DNA from: a virus
Length of the DNA: 20,769 nucleotides
Strand: one strand, 5' to 3'
Virus record (IMG/VR): IMGVR_UViG_3300025326_000238
Span: 1-20,769 of that record
The number at the start of each line of letters is the position of its first letter. Position 1 is the first letter of the stretch. The position numbers were made by a program, and so were the translations under genes. Below, piece after piece: positions 1 to 7,379 of the stretch. The notes below the pieces were generated by a model. It did no database searches. It was given only the letters and a program-made list of their open reading frames with translations, and was not told where the DNA came from.

Positions 1-54
1 TCCAGGCCACGCTAATTGCGCCCGATCACGTGCCTCCTTGGCGGGATGAGCCAC
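1..54 (-). CDS. possible start of a further leftward gene (partial)
   Basis: After the stop of the preceding gene at 74, a GTG at 54 opens a frame that stays open for 18 codons to the window edge, beginning MAHPAKEARDRAQLAW. An in-frame TGA lies two codons upstream, so the gene could not start earlier. There is no convincing Shine-Dalgarno sequence, only a weak GTGGA about 10 bases upstream. Its place directly after a virion-region gene would fit another structural or assembly gene, but this is inference from position and the piece is too short to identify. Confidence 0.3.
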   Translation of the reverse strand, partial: MAHPAKEARDRAQLAWPG

Positions 55-73
55 GTTGTATCAATCCACTGAA

Positions 74-442
74 CTACGTAGGGTCAGCGATTTCCACGTC
101 CCAGACCGGGAAGTCAACCGTATTCCCAGAGGTCAAAGCCTGCGATGTACAAGTGGTGACGTAGAGCAATCGCGTCGCATCACAGAGGGCTACATGCGTT
201 GCAGTCCCAGAAGTCCCCACAGAAACCCCGGTCTTGGTTGCCATACGCACCTTGCGCCCGTTGGTATCACCGTTAGAAATCGTGTAGTCCGTCGCCGGTG
301 TCATAGCCGTTGACGCAAGCGAATAGGTACTCACGGCCTGAGCGCGTGTAGTAGGTTGAGTCCCACAGGCTGTCATCTGGTTAGCATTATCCAAAACCAG
401 AAAGGCACCATCCAGTACATCGTCATGCACTATCTTTGCCAT
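74..442 (-). CDS. conserved phage protein of the head/structural region
   Basis: A 122-residue protein starting MAKIVHDDVLDGAF, with an AAAGGAG ribosome binding site 7 bases before the ATG. The layout (N-terminal helix, a segment with TACGTQPTTRAQAV, then a Gly/Thr-rich beta-strand half with THVALCDATRLLYVTTCTSQ and ending in WDVEIADPT) matches a type of short protein I recall from the structural region of tailed phages, usually annotated as hypothetical. It lies after terminase, portal and a small ORF, so a role in the virion (for example capsid decoration) is plausible but inferred. No catalytic motif, signal peptide or membrane segment is visible. Confidence 0.75.
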   Translation of the reverse strand: MAKIVHDDVLDGAFLVLDNANQMTACGTQPTTRAQAVSTYSLASTAMTPATDYTISNGDTNGRKVRMATKTGVSVGTSGTATHVALCDATRLLYVTTCTSQALTSGNTVDFPVWDVEIADPT

Positions 443-587
443 CTTCGTTCTCCTTTTGCTTGATTTGTGACATTACATCCACTGTACTGTTCTGGATTTC
501 CAACGTCTGTTTCTCTCGCGGCTTTCCTTCAGCGTTCAATCCCTTCCCATACTTTCGATCCAGCTCCTCCTCATTTGTCATAGTCAT
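423..587 (-). CDS. small charged phage protein, 54 aa
   Basis: This short frame begins MTMTNEEELDRKYGKGLNAE and ends KENEDGKDSA. The first ATG has GAGG six bases upstream; a second in-frame ATG lies two codons later. It overlaps the last codons of the portal gene by 17 bases and the start of the next gene by 20 bases, the compact coupling used throughout this strand. The protein is strongly charged (Glu/Lys rich) and lacks hydrophobic segments. No family is recognised. A small accessory head protein would fit the position, but that is a guess. It fills what would otherwise be a 128-base gap. Confidence 0.6.
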   Translation of the reverse strand: MTMTNEEELDRKYGKGLNAEGKPREKQTLEIQNSTVDVMSQIKQKENEDGKDSA

Positions 588-2457
588 AGATTACCTCACT
601 GTCATGTCCCAGGAGCTGACCCTTCTTATCCCGACGGACTTTGGACTGTTCTCTATGTCCCGTGAGCTTCGGAGGGCGAGCATCCACATTCACCACTGGA
701 GCAGCCTGTTTAGGAACACTCACTTGAATTGTTGGAGGAGCTGCTTTCACCTCCACGTTCACTATAGGAGCGGGTTGCTCAGGGACATTCACCACAACCG
801 GAGGTTGCACCAATTTCACTTCAGGCTTGTAATCCACCTGATCGGTGTGGATCGTCAACCCATCCAATCCACCCTTTTCTTGCCGGCCAGCCACAAGAGC
901 TAGAATGGCCTTCAAGAAATCATCGTTCCGCTGGGAAACTACAGCGCGCAGATCCTCCCGCAATCCCTTGATCTCATCGCGTGTCTCTTTGTCCATGTCT
1001 CCATCCTCTACTACTTTACCATTGCCGTAATGAGGTACTTCTACTCCGGGATAATCCCCCCAAGCACCTGTCGCATGGAAGATTTCTTTCACTTCCATCG
1101 CGGACTTCGCCTGTTCTAGCTGTCCCTCTATGGATCTTTTGAGAGTTTTCGGAACATGGCTGGTATTGAAGACCCTGAACGGTTGTCCTCTCTTCACTCG
1201 ATTGACCGCGAACCGCTCGAACTGGCGCATCTCTTCCTGAAACTCTCCTCGTCCATTCGTCCGCGGTTGCTGTGCAAAGACCGGGAACTCTCTCTGCTTC
1301 GGCTCTTTAGCAGGTTCTACTTCCAATTCTTCGGCAGCCGATACAGGATCTTCGATCCCCTCCCTTACCAGGGTAGCGTGTCTCTCCGCCTCGGATTTCT
1401 TGTCCTCTGCCATCACATCCAACTTATCAAATCGCCAGCGCATCCTGAGGCTCGGATCGAACTCGCGGAATAGCTCTCCTTCTAGCACCCCAGAGAGATA
1501 TTCACATCGAGGCTTCATCGTTCCTGTCTGAAGAAACCTCATCTGCTCCTTAGCAGTAGCGTAGTTCGCTGCCTCCCACGCGCCAGCGAGGGCCGGAGGG
1601 ACTCGAAAGACTGCGCAGATATCCCTTCGTACTTCATTCAACAACTCACCCAATGCGAGGTCCTTCGTGGGATATCCGATGATATTCGGCTTCATCCCGT
1701 GGGTGGTGAAGCCTGCTTTATGCTGTTGGCTCTTTCCAGAGAATCTACGCTTCCACCAATCCACCATCTTGTCTAAAGTGGACTCGTCTACATTCTGGTC
1801 GGTGGAGAATACCAAGGGGGGAACTGCGTAGTTCTTGAAGAACGCTGCAGTGTACTCGGCGGTGTTAATCCCAGCACTTGCAGCCGCCATCGCGACTGAT
1901 AGTTTAGAGAGTCCTCCCAAGTCATTGGAGGGATGATACTCCCGGAAGTAGACTACATCCTTCCGTTGGAATAGTCTCTCGTACTGCTGTGCTCCGGGAA
2001 CTCTCTGGATGAATCCCTGAATGCCTGTGCTATCTGCCTTGAGCTGCATCGTGGTGGGGTTGAGGCGCATCAAGCCTTTGGGTTTACCTGTCCCTCCACC
2101 GCGGACCTTCTCCCAGTAAGCTACCCCGTAAATATCCATATCGTTCTCTAGCGATCTAGCTAGATCGTTCCAGTTCATCTCTGGATTGACTTCATGCAAG
2201 AGGGTGACTAGAGGATGGTCGTCACTGAGAGGACTATCCTTATCCTCCCAAGGAGTGATTTCCCATTCAAGCCCTGCTAGTGCATCTGCTCTAAGAGTGA
2301 TGCACGCATATGCCCACACACTTGCTGTGTATATCTTCGCCAGTTCAGATAGGGAGGTCTCATCCCGCTCCCAGATCTTATCGGCTTGCCAACCTGGGAT
2401 AGATACGATGGCCTTGAAGTCTTGTCCATTGATCTTCCCGAGGTTGATTACGCCCAT
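571..2457 (-). CDS. portal protein, HK97/SPP1-type family, with long C-terminal extension
   Basis: The portal forms the dodecameric ring at the capsid vertex through which terminase pumps DNA and to which the tail joins. Residues 1 to about 390 show the phage_portal pattern: an SVWAYACITLRADALAGLEWEI segment near residue 47, a region with GKPKGLMRLNP, and RRDICAVFRVPPALAGAWE followed by NYATAKEQMRF. At 628 residues it is longer than typical HK97-family portals (about 400-500). The extra C-terminus has a charged helical part (RDEIKGLREDLRAVV) and a low-complexity tail with repeated VVVNVPEQPAP / IVNVEVKAAPP / VVNVDARPP units. The start overlaps the end of the large terminase by 10 bases, as expected in a packaging operon. 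Confidence 0.93.
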   Translation of the reverse strand: MGVINLGKINGQDFKAIVSIPGWQADKIWERDETSLSELAKIYTASVWAYACITLRADALAGLEWEITPWEDKDSPLSDDHPLVTLLHEVNPEMNWNDLARSLENDMDIYGVAYWEKVRGGGTGKPKGLMRLNPTTMQLKADSTGIQGFIQRVPGAQQYERLFQRKDVVYFREYHPSNDLGGLSKLSVAMAAASAGINTAEYTAAFFKNYAVPPLVFSTDQNVDESTLDKMVDWWKRRFSGKSQQHKAGFTTHGMKPNIIGYPTKDLALGELLNEVRRDICAVFRVPPALAGAWEAANYATAKEQMRFLQTGTMKPRCEYLSGVLEGELFREFDPSLRMRWRFDKLDVMAEDKKSEAERHATLVREGIEDPVSAAEELEVEPAKEPKQREFPVFAQQPRTNGRGEFQEEMRQFERFAVNRVKRGQPFRVFNTSHVPKTLKRSIEGQLEQAKSAMEVKEIFHATGAWGDYPGVEVPHYGNGKVVEDGDMDKETRDEIKGLREDLRAVVSQRNDDFLKAILALVAGRQEKGGLDGLTIHTDQVDYKPEVKLVQPPVVVNVPEQPAPIVNVEVKAAPPTIQVSVPKQAAPVVNVDARPPKLTGHREQSKVRRDKKGQLLGHDSEVIYDYDK

Positions 2458-3746
2458 GCGAAGCTCGGCTCTCCCTGTAGCATCAACTCAGTGAAGCCCC
2501 ACACGCACGCATCCATTCTATCCGGGGAGTCATCCCCTGGCACCCATGTACACTGTTGATCCTCTAATTCGGGATAGGTCCCAACATGATGAATCTTGCC
2601 TTGCTCATAAAGAGCGGCTATGGGTTCGGCTCGGGTGTACTTGCCTCTACTCGCACGGATACGCTTGATGCTCACCCCAACTCCCATGTTCTTAGCCGTG
2701 GTGCGGACAGTGTACTCCACCATCTCCCCACCGTTGTTGTCCTCTGCCACGATCAGGTTAGCTTTGTGGTTCACGTAGGCATTCACCACTGCAGTAGCCC
2801 ACTGTTCAGGCGTCCCTGTTAGGGTCCTGTCATCAACCACATACCCCTCATCCCCCAGCTTCCCACATACGACGATTCCGGTTTGGTTAGCTTCATCACT
2901 TGAAGTGACCGCGGGGTCCACCCCGATGACCACCCTTGAGAGTTCGGGAGCTGTCTTTACTCGCCCGTCTTCGATGTGAAACCTGCGCCACAAGGCTCCT
3001 GGAGTATCCTCTAGGAGTTCGGCGTAGAGTTCCTGCCTTCCTAGTCTCGTCCCCTCGTACTGTCTTAGGATCTGATCCTTGAACGGTCCTGCTAGGTTGT
3101 GGATGTTCTCGAAGGTCGATCCCTTGGTAACAACAACATCCTGCCCGTCTCTTGCTACCAAGTCTCTAATGTGCTTAGTAGGTCTAGGGGTGGTTGTTGC
3201 AATCACCTGAGGATTCAATCCTACCCGCATCCCCAGCATGAGCATGTCCCACGCCTCGGGATACCTCCAAGCTGCTAACTCATCAGCCCATGCCTTTTCG
3301 TGCTGTGGTCCCCTCAATTGATCGGGTTTGTCCCCCGTGAAGGTTGTGGCTACCGCTCCATTAGGCCAGGTGATACGTCGCTTGGTGGGTTCGTAGTGTG
3401 GTCGATTCCAGGGTGGACACACCGAGAGAATGCCTGTCTCTCCCTCAACCATCACATCTCTTACATCGGAGGCAGTCCTACCAATGAGTGCTATTCGTTT
3501 GACTCCCTTTTCTACCTGATCGCGGGTCCACTCTGCGCCGGTCCTAGTCTTCCCCCATCCTCGGCCAGTCAAGATCAACCAGATAGTCCAATCACCCGGA
3601 GGGGGAAGTTGCTTCTCCCGCGCCTTGAGTGTCCATCTATACCTTATCTCAAGAGCTAGTTCCCTAAGTCTGTCCTGCTTTTCCTTCGGCAACGAGCGAA
3701 GCAAACTCTCGGACAACTTCGGAATCTGTGAGGTATCTATGCTCAT
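2448..3746 (-). CDS. terL: terminase large subunit (ATPase-nuclease)
   Basis: This is the motor that translocates phage DNA into the prohead and cuts it. The 432-residue protein has a Walker A motif GRGWGKT at residues 61-67 and a Walker B-like AWADE at 152-156. The C-terminal RNase H-like nuclease domain has its acidic residues in VIGVDPAV (D277), VAEDNN (E335/D336) and DRMDAC (D412). Length and motif order match Terminase_6-type large subunits. It overlaps the small subunit gene by 83 bases. The ATG at 3746 has only a weak ribosome binding site, so a slightly later start is possible, but every motif is downstream of that. Function is confident; the DNA-end type (cos or pac) cannot be told. 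Confidence 0.95.
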   Translation of the reverse strand: MSIDTSQIPKLSESLLRSLPKEKQDRLRELALEIRYRWTLKAREKQLPPPGDWTIWLILTGRGWGKTRTGAEWTRDQVEKGVKRIALIGRTASDVRDVMVEGETGILSVCPPWNRPHYEPTKRRITWPNGAVATTFTGDKPDQLRGPQHEKAWADELAAWRYPEAWDMLMLGMRVGLNPQVIATTTPRPTKHIRDLVARDGQDVVVTKGSTFENIHNLAGPFKDQILRQYEGTRLGRQELYAELLEDTPGALWRRFHIEDGRVKTAPELSRVVIGVDPAVTSSDEANQTGIVVCGKLGDEGYVVDDRTLTGTPEQWATAVVNAYVNHKANLIVAEDNNGGEMVEYTVRTTAKNMGVGVSIKRIRASRGKYTRAEPIAALYEQGKIHHVGTYPELEDQQCTWVPGDDSPDRMDACVWGFTELMLQGEPSFAWA

Positions 3747-4230
3747 GCTCTATCTTGCCTGAAAGCTCCAACCGATCTGTAAAGGCTTGATGATGCTTCC
3801 CAAGAAGCTCAAGTGCCCGTTGTGCATCGTGCAGGGTAAGCTCTAGGCTGGTGTACTCGAACTGATCCCCCTTCTCTGAATACTTCACTGTGGTCTTAGC
3901 CCGAATGCTTTTGATGAGATGCCCATTCTGTCTCACGAATTCAGGATCGAAGGCCATGCGGTCTCCATCAGGGTTGATCACCAAGAAGTTAGCAATGGAG
4001 GCTGTGGCTTGCTCTTCTAGTCGTGCAAGTATCTCATCGAGGCTGAGGGCCCGCTGCTTGAACTCGTACTCTATCGCATCCTTGATGTTGGGTTTTCTTA
4101 TGTTCTCATGACCAATGAGAGTGGCAGACTTGACTGAGTAGCCAGCCCTGATAGCAGCCTGCGTTGCATTGAAGTCTTTGGGATACTCAAGCACAAAGGC
4201 CCGCTGTTTAGCGGTAAGCGTAGGGGTCAC
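3664..4230 (-). CDS. terS: terminase small subunit (Terminase_2 type)
   Basis: The small subunit recognises phage DNA and hands it to the large subunit. The 188-residue protein opens with LTAKQRAFVLEYPKDFNATQAAIRAGYS, the helix-turn-helix start typical of Terminase_2 proteins. Next comes SATLIGHENIRKPNIKDAIE, then a helical middle (RALSLDEILARLEEQA) and a C-terminal beta/oligomerisation region. The start codon is GTG with no strong ribosome binding site. It is immediately upstream of the large terminase gene and overlaps it, and 44 bases separate it from the methyltransferase gene. Confidence 0.92.
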   Translation of the reverse strand: MTPTLTAKQRAFVLEYPKDFNATQAAIRAGYSVKSATLIGHENIRKPNIKDAIEYEFKQRALSLDEILARLEEQATASIANFLVINPDGDRMAFDPEFVRQNGHLIKSIRAKTTVKYSEKGDQFEYTSLELTLHDAQRALELLGKHHQAFTDRLELSGKIEHEHRYLTDSEVVREFASLVAEGKAGQT

Positions 4231-4237
4231 GCTATCA

Positions 4238-4280
4238 ATCTAGCATAGATATGGGGGGAACGCAAGAAGTGTTGCTAGAT
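4238..4280. repeat. inverted repeat between methyltransferase stop and terS start
   Basis: Perfect 8-bp arms ATCTAGCA (4238-4245) and TGCTAGAT (4273-4280) flank a 27-base spacer. The pair spans the only real gap among the leftward genes of this part and reaches just into the end of the methyltransferase gene. Within it, reading leftward, an extended -10-like TGCTAGATT sits 17 bases after a weak TTGCGT, so it may overlap a promoter for terS. It could also be a terminase recognition element or a weak transcript-end hairpin. There is no T-run to support a terminator. Confidence 0.35.
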
Positions 4281-4955
4281 CGGAAGTAACATTTGCATCT
4301 GGGCTTCGGCTATCCGCTTCTGAGCGACAGCGAAATGGCCGGGGTCGATCTCTATGCCGATAAAGTTTCGTCCAGTCTTAGCACAAGCCACACCAGTCGT
4401 ACCGCTGCCCATGAAGATATCAAGAACCGTATCGCCGGGCCGAGTGCTAATTTCAACTAACCATTGAACAAGCTCAAGCGGCTTCTCGGCTGGGTGTCCA
4501 TTCGGTTTTGTTGCCGTCCACATACAGCGCCGAATATCGGGGATGCCCCTGTTGGCGATGGCGAAGTCGTCTCCGATCCATAATGCCACGAATTCATAGG
4601 AAGGGCGAAGCCCAGCATGTCCACCGGGACCAATCCAGATCTTATCCCAAACAAGAAGCGACTCAATTGGCCAGGAAATGTCGTCGGCTGCTTTCTGGAA
4701 GGTCACAAATGATCGCCAATTCAGGAACGACCATAGGCATCCTTTCCCAAGCATAAGACTACGGCAGCGCCTAATCCATTCGGCATACCAGAAAGACGAG
4801 TTGATCCGGTCGCCCCAGGGGTTGAGTTTGCCTTGGCCGTCAGACTTCGTATTGATACTATAAGGCGGGTCGGTCACTACTGCATCTGCGCATCCAGCAG
4901 GCAACGTCTTCATCACCTCTAGACAGTCACCCAATCGTAGGTCTACCGTCGTCAT
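4275..4955 (-). CDS. orphan DNA methyltransferase, beta class (N6-adenine or N4-cytosine)
   Basis: The enzyme should transfer a methyl group from S-adenosylmethionine to an exocyclic amine of A or C in DNA. The catalytic motif DPPY is at residues 29-32. A variable region likely to carry target recognition follows, then HPAEKP at 154-159 and the SAM-binding FMGSGTTG at 181-188. Catalytic motif before SAM motif is the beta-class order (N6_N4_Mtase family). At 226 residues it is compact but complete. No restriction enzyme is adjacent, so it is probably an orphan phage methylase for protection from host restriction or for marking DNA next to packaging. A GGGGAAGG ribosome binding site precedes the ATG, which overlaps the previous stop (ATGA). 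Confidence 0.92.
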   Translation of the reverse strand: MTTVDLRLGDCLEVMKTLPAGCADAVVTDPPYSINTKSDGQGKLNPWGDRINSSFWYAEWIRRCRSLMLGKGCLWSFLNWRSFVTFQKAADDISWPIESLLVWDKIWIGPGGHAGLRPSYEFVALWIGDDFAIANRGIPDIRRCMWTATKPNGHPAEKPLELVQWLVEISTRPGDTVLDIFMGSGTTGVACAKTGRNFIGIEIDPGHFAVAQKRIAEAQMQMLLPI

Positions 4956-5641
4956 TGATACCTTCCCCTCGCCATCTCAATCTCCCTCCCCGCTGTCCCA
5001 TCTGCATTGAATCTCGCCTCGGCTTGATCGGGTCTCTTGAGGTAGATCCCTAGTGGTATTCTCAGATGGTGGAAGGTCTCATTGTGTGCTGCTAGTCTGA
5101 GCCAGAATTCGTAGTCTCCTGCACTCTGAAATGAGGCATCAAAGGGGCCGTACTTATCATGCAGTGACTTCCTCCACATCGGCTGAGGTCCTAGAAAGCA
5201 GTGCTTCATGAGTTCATCGAATCCTCCCTCGGCCCATTTGAAGTATCCCGTCCTCCAAGCAAGATCAAAGCCTCCTGTGAGGTCCTCTACGATATCCACG
5301 TCGGCATAGGCTACTGCATGGTTGGGATTCCGGTCCAATGCGGAGGCTAAGAACTCAATCGCATAACCGGCTAGTCGATCATCACTGTTCGCATTCGTGA
5401 TGTATTCTCCTCTTGCTGCTTCAACGCCAAGGTTCCAAGCCCCGTATATAATGGGGATGTCTGGGGTGTCGATCAATACATCCTCGCCATTCAACATCCC
5501 TTCGGCTATCCTCAGTTCTTTGGATTTCTCTTGTGCCACTACAACGATCTGGGGGCGGAGCGTCTGTTGCTGGAGATTTAGGATACGCCCCTCGATATAG
5601 GGTTCGGCATAGTAGGCTGAGACGATGGAAGAGACTTTCAT
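4952..5641 (-). CDS. GT2 family glycosyltransferase
   Basis: A 229-residue GT-A-fold enzyme expected to move a sugar from a nucleotide-sugar donor. It begins MKVSSIVSAYYAEPYIEGRI, the usual GT2 first strand and helix. The metal/donor-binding acidic cluster is NANSDDR (SDD at 86-88), and the catalytic-base region is GDYEFWLRLA at 175-184. A GPQPMWR segment at 151-157 matches the acceptor-side loop of many GT2 enzymes. The start was set at the second Met because its ATG overlaps the stop of the 41-residue gene upstream (ATGA); another ATG lies five codons earlier. No membrane segment is seen, so it is probably soluble. Substrate is unknown. Confidence 0.88.
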   Translation of the reverse strand: MKVSSIVSAYYAEPYIEGRILNLQQQTLRPQIVVVAQEKSKELRIAEGMLNGEDVLIDTPDIPIIYGAWNLGVEAARGEYITNANSDDRLAGYAIEFLASALDRNPNHAVAYADVDIVEDLTGGFDLAWRTGYFKWAEGGFDELMKHCFLGPQPMWRKSLHDKYGPFDASFQSAGDYEFWLRLAAHNETFHHLRIPLGIYLKRPDQAEARFNADGTAGREIEMARGRYQ

Positions 5642-5763
5642 AACCAGATATACCATCCTTCTGGTATCAATCCCTCCGCTAAAAGCCGGAATGCGAATTC
5701 TCTAGGGATAAACCATCCTCCCTTGAAGTCAGAGGAACAGACATTAACATAGTCAAGCATCAT
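5638..5763 (-). CDS. 41-residue coupled small protein, unknown
   Basis: This short gene sits between the FkbM and GT2 genes. Its ATGATG start overlaps the FkbM stop and has GGAGG just before it. Its TGA overlaps the GT2 start as ATGA. The protein begins MMLDYVNVCSSDFKGGWF and is rich in aromatic residues (several Trp, Phe, Tyr), ending in PEGWYIWL. I recognise no family. The double coupling and good ribosome binding site argue that it is translated. A role as a small partner of the flanking glycan enzymes is possible but unproven. Confidence 0.6.
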   Translation of the reverse strand: MMLDYVNVCSSDFKGGWFIPREFAFRLLAEGLIPEGWYIWL

Positions 5764-6443
5764 CGCCTCCCAAACAGCGTGCTGTGATCCGGCCAGATCG
5801 TCCCCAGCTTGTATCGCTCTACCACCATCTTCTCTCGGTTCACCCAATCCAGTTTGTAGCCGTCATCCTTCAACAACCTCGCTAGGTTATCCTGCGCATT
5901 TGGATTAGTCTGGTTCCCTGAATGCGCCTCGATAATCCATGAGTCCACATTGCAGGTCGCTAACCCATCGGGAACCACGGTGTACTCCGCCCCTTCGATG
6001 TCCAGCTTCACCACTTTAGGATTCAGGTCTGCCAATCGAATGGAATCAACCTCTATCCCCTCTCCGAATGAAATGGCCCCATTGGATTGTCCGTCATAGT
6101 TGATCTTCCCGGTCTGATTCCAGAATGCTGCACACCTAAGACTCATCCCACGATGGAGGCAGTTCAGGAACATGTTGACTTCTGCTATATCCAGATTAGC
6201 GATATGAGGATCCACCATGATGAGCTGCTTGGGTGACTTCTGAGCCAAGACTAAAGAGTAATGCCCATGATGACATCCCCCATCTATGACTACTCTCCCC
6301 TTGAGGGGGATATTCTCCGCCACCCATTGGTATTCCAAAAGAATGTAGGATTTAGGAGGCTCGTACCAATCTCGCGCGAGTGGTGTCGCGATGAAGAAAT
6401 CTAGATTCCTAAATCCATGCTGAATGATGTAAGGTTCAAACAT
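5760..6443 (-). CDS. FkbM-family SAM-dependent methyltransferase
   Basis: FkbM-type enzymes O-methylate sugars and small molecules. From the Met at 6443 the protein has 227 residues. The SAM-binding motif I is VVIDGGCHHG (about 51-60), an acidic strand-2 end is IMVDPH (75-80), and the family signature is VDSIRLADL followed by VVKLDIEGAE (132-153). The start at 6443 was chosen because GGAGG lies six bases upstream. Extending to 6509 would overlap the preceding gene and use a start with no ribosome binding site. Between GT2 genes and a nucleotidyltransferase, it most likely caps or decorates a glycan; this is inferred from context. Confidence 0.88.
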   Translation of the reverse strand: MFEPYIIQHGFRNLDFFIATPLARDWYEPPKSYILLEYQWVAENIPLKGRVVIDGGCHHGHYSLVLAQKSPKQLIMVDPHIANLDIAEVNMFLNCLHRGMSLRCAAFWNQTGKINYDGQSNGAISFGEGIEVDSIRLADLNPKVVKLDIEGAEYTVVPDGLATCNVDSWIIEAHSGNQTNPNAQDNLARLLKDDGYKLDWVNREKMVVERYKLGTIWPDHSTLFGRR

Positions 6444-6471
6444 CTCCATCCTCCAATGCCCCGTCCTCAAT

Positions 6472-7101
6472 TCAAAATGACGCTTTGAAGTGTTTGGATA
6501 CCAGCTCACGATAACTCTCGAAGTCCGCTATGTCGTAGTAGTAGTCCATCTGGAAGGTCTCATGCGGGGTCAGTTCTAAGGCTAGATTGAACGCCTCAGT
6601 ATGCTCCGTAAGATAGGTCTCTCGAAGTATCTGCATCGCTGAGTAGGGCCATCCCAATAGCCCCCAGGCTTTCTTGGGAAGTCCTTCATTCTCGGGATTC
6701 TTGTCGTCGATCATCCCGTTCCAGACACCAAACTTATGCCCCTCAGTCGTATCGAACAGCCCTATCATGAACTTGCTCTCGTCTATCTCCTTGGGGAAAT
6801 CTGAAAATAGAGTATCTGGCATCGCAAAGAGGTAGTAGTCCGCTTTCAATGTGACTGACTTGATCGCCGCTAGAAGATTGGTCCCTTGCTGGACGACTAG
6901 ATAGACGTTCCCGAATGGCGCTAGCTCCCAGGAATGCGCCGCGATCTTCTGGGGATTCGTTATCACCACAACGTAGTCACATCTTGCCATCAGAATACGG
7001 ACGGTCCTTCGGAGGAAGGATTCTCCCTCGTAGGGTAACAATTCTTTGAGGGTCCCCCCGAAGCGTTCTGACTTACCCGCGGCTGGGACAATACCAATCA
7101 T
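6472..7101 (-). CDS. NTP_transferase-type sugar nucleotidyltransferase
   Basis: Such enzymes join a sugar phosphate to an NTP to make an activated sugar. The 209-residue protein starts with the nucleotide-binding loop MIGIVPAAGKSERFGG (compare the G-x-G-x-R loops of RmlA/GlmU relatives), followed by LKELLPYEGESFL. A metal-binding-like AMPDTLF lies at 93-99, and a near C-terminal YYYDIADFESYREL (187-200) matches the D-I-x-T/D-x-x-D/E-Y ending of this superfamily. It is short and lacks an acyltransferase or hexapeptide domain. The ATG overlaps the stop of the 93-residue gene (ATGA) and has no clear ribosome binding site. Donor sugar unknown; a regulatory or inactive relative cannot be excluded. 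Confidence 0.82.
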   Translation of the reverse strand: MIGIVPAAGKSERFGGTLKELLPYEGESFLRRTVRILMARCDYVVVITNPQKIAAHSWELAPFGNVYLVVQQGTNLLAAIKSVTLKADYYLFAMPDTLFSDFPKEIDESKFMIGLFDTTEGHKFGVWNGMIDDKNPENEGLPKKAWGLLGWPYSAMQILRETYLTEHTEAFNLALELTPHETFQMDYYYDIADFESYRELVSKHFKASF

Positions 7102-7379
7102 GGCCGGGAAAAATCATAATGAACGTGACTTCCTAAACAATCCTCGGGCCATTTCAAAAAGCCATCTGGAACACGCCCCAGGAAATCTTCCTCCGATTCC
7201 AGATAACCGCGCCTTGGATCGGCCCATCCGCCATACGTCCCATTGTAAGTTCCAAGAAAGTTATGCAAGGCACAACGGCATTTTCTGTCCACTTGTTCAA
7301 CCCAGTCTTCATGTGAGGAATATCCACCTTTGAGAACTATGTCATAGGGTTTCCAGGTAGGATCACTATAGTTGTTCAA
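7098..7379 (-). CDS. 93-residue protein of unknown function, probable TTG start
   Basis: The frame between the GT2 and nucleotidyltransferase genes most simply starts at a TTG at 7379, which overlaps the GT2 stop as TTGA, and ends with a TGA overlapping the next ATG. The protein begins (M)NNYSDPTWKPYDIVLKGG and has many Trp, Tyr and Gly residues plus a Cys pair (KCRC). A longer in-frame start exists at 7499 but would run deep inside the GT2 gene. I recognise no family. Mature aromatic-rich composition and coupling suggest a real accessory protein of the glycan cassette. Confidence 0.6.
   Translation of the reverse strand: MNNYSDPTWKPYDIVLKGGYSSHEDWVEQVDRKCRCALHNFLGTYNGTYGGWADPRRGYLESEEDFLGRVPDGFLKWPEDCLGSHVHYDFSRP

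Noticed and set aside
436-903. 155-codon plus-strand frame opposite the portal C-terminus
   Set aside because: Antisense shadow of the Pro/Val repeat and small gene; it has no ribosome binding site and conflicts with coupled minus-strand genes.
4275-4955. restriction-modification system
   Set aside because: No restriction endonuclease is adjacent; the two HNH genes are far away on the other strand, so the methyltransferase is treated as an orphan.
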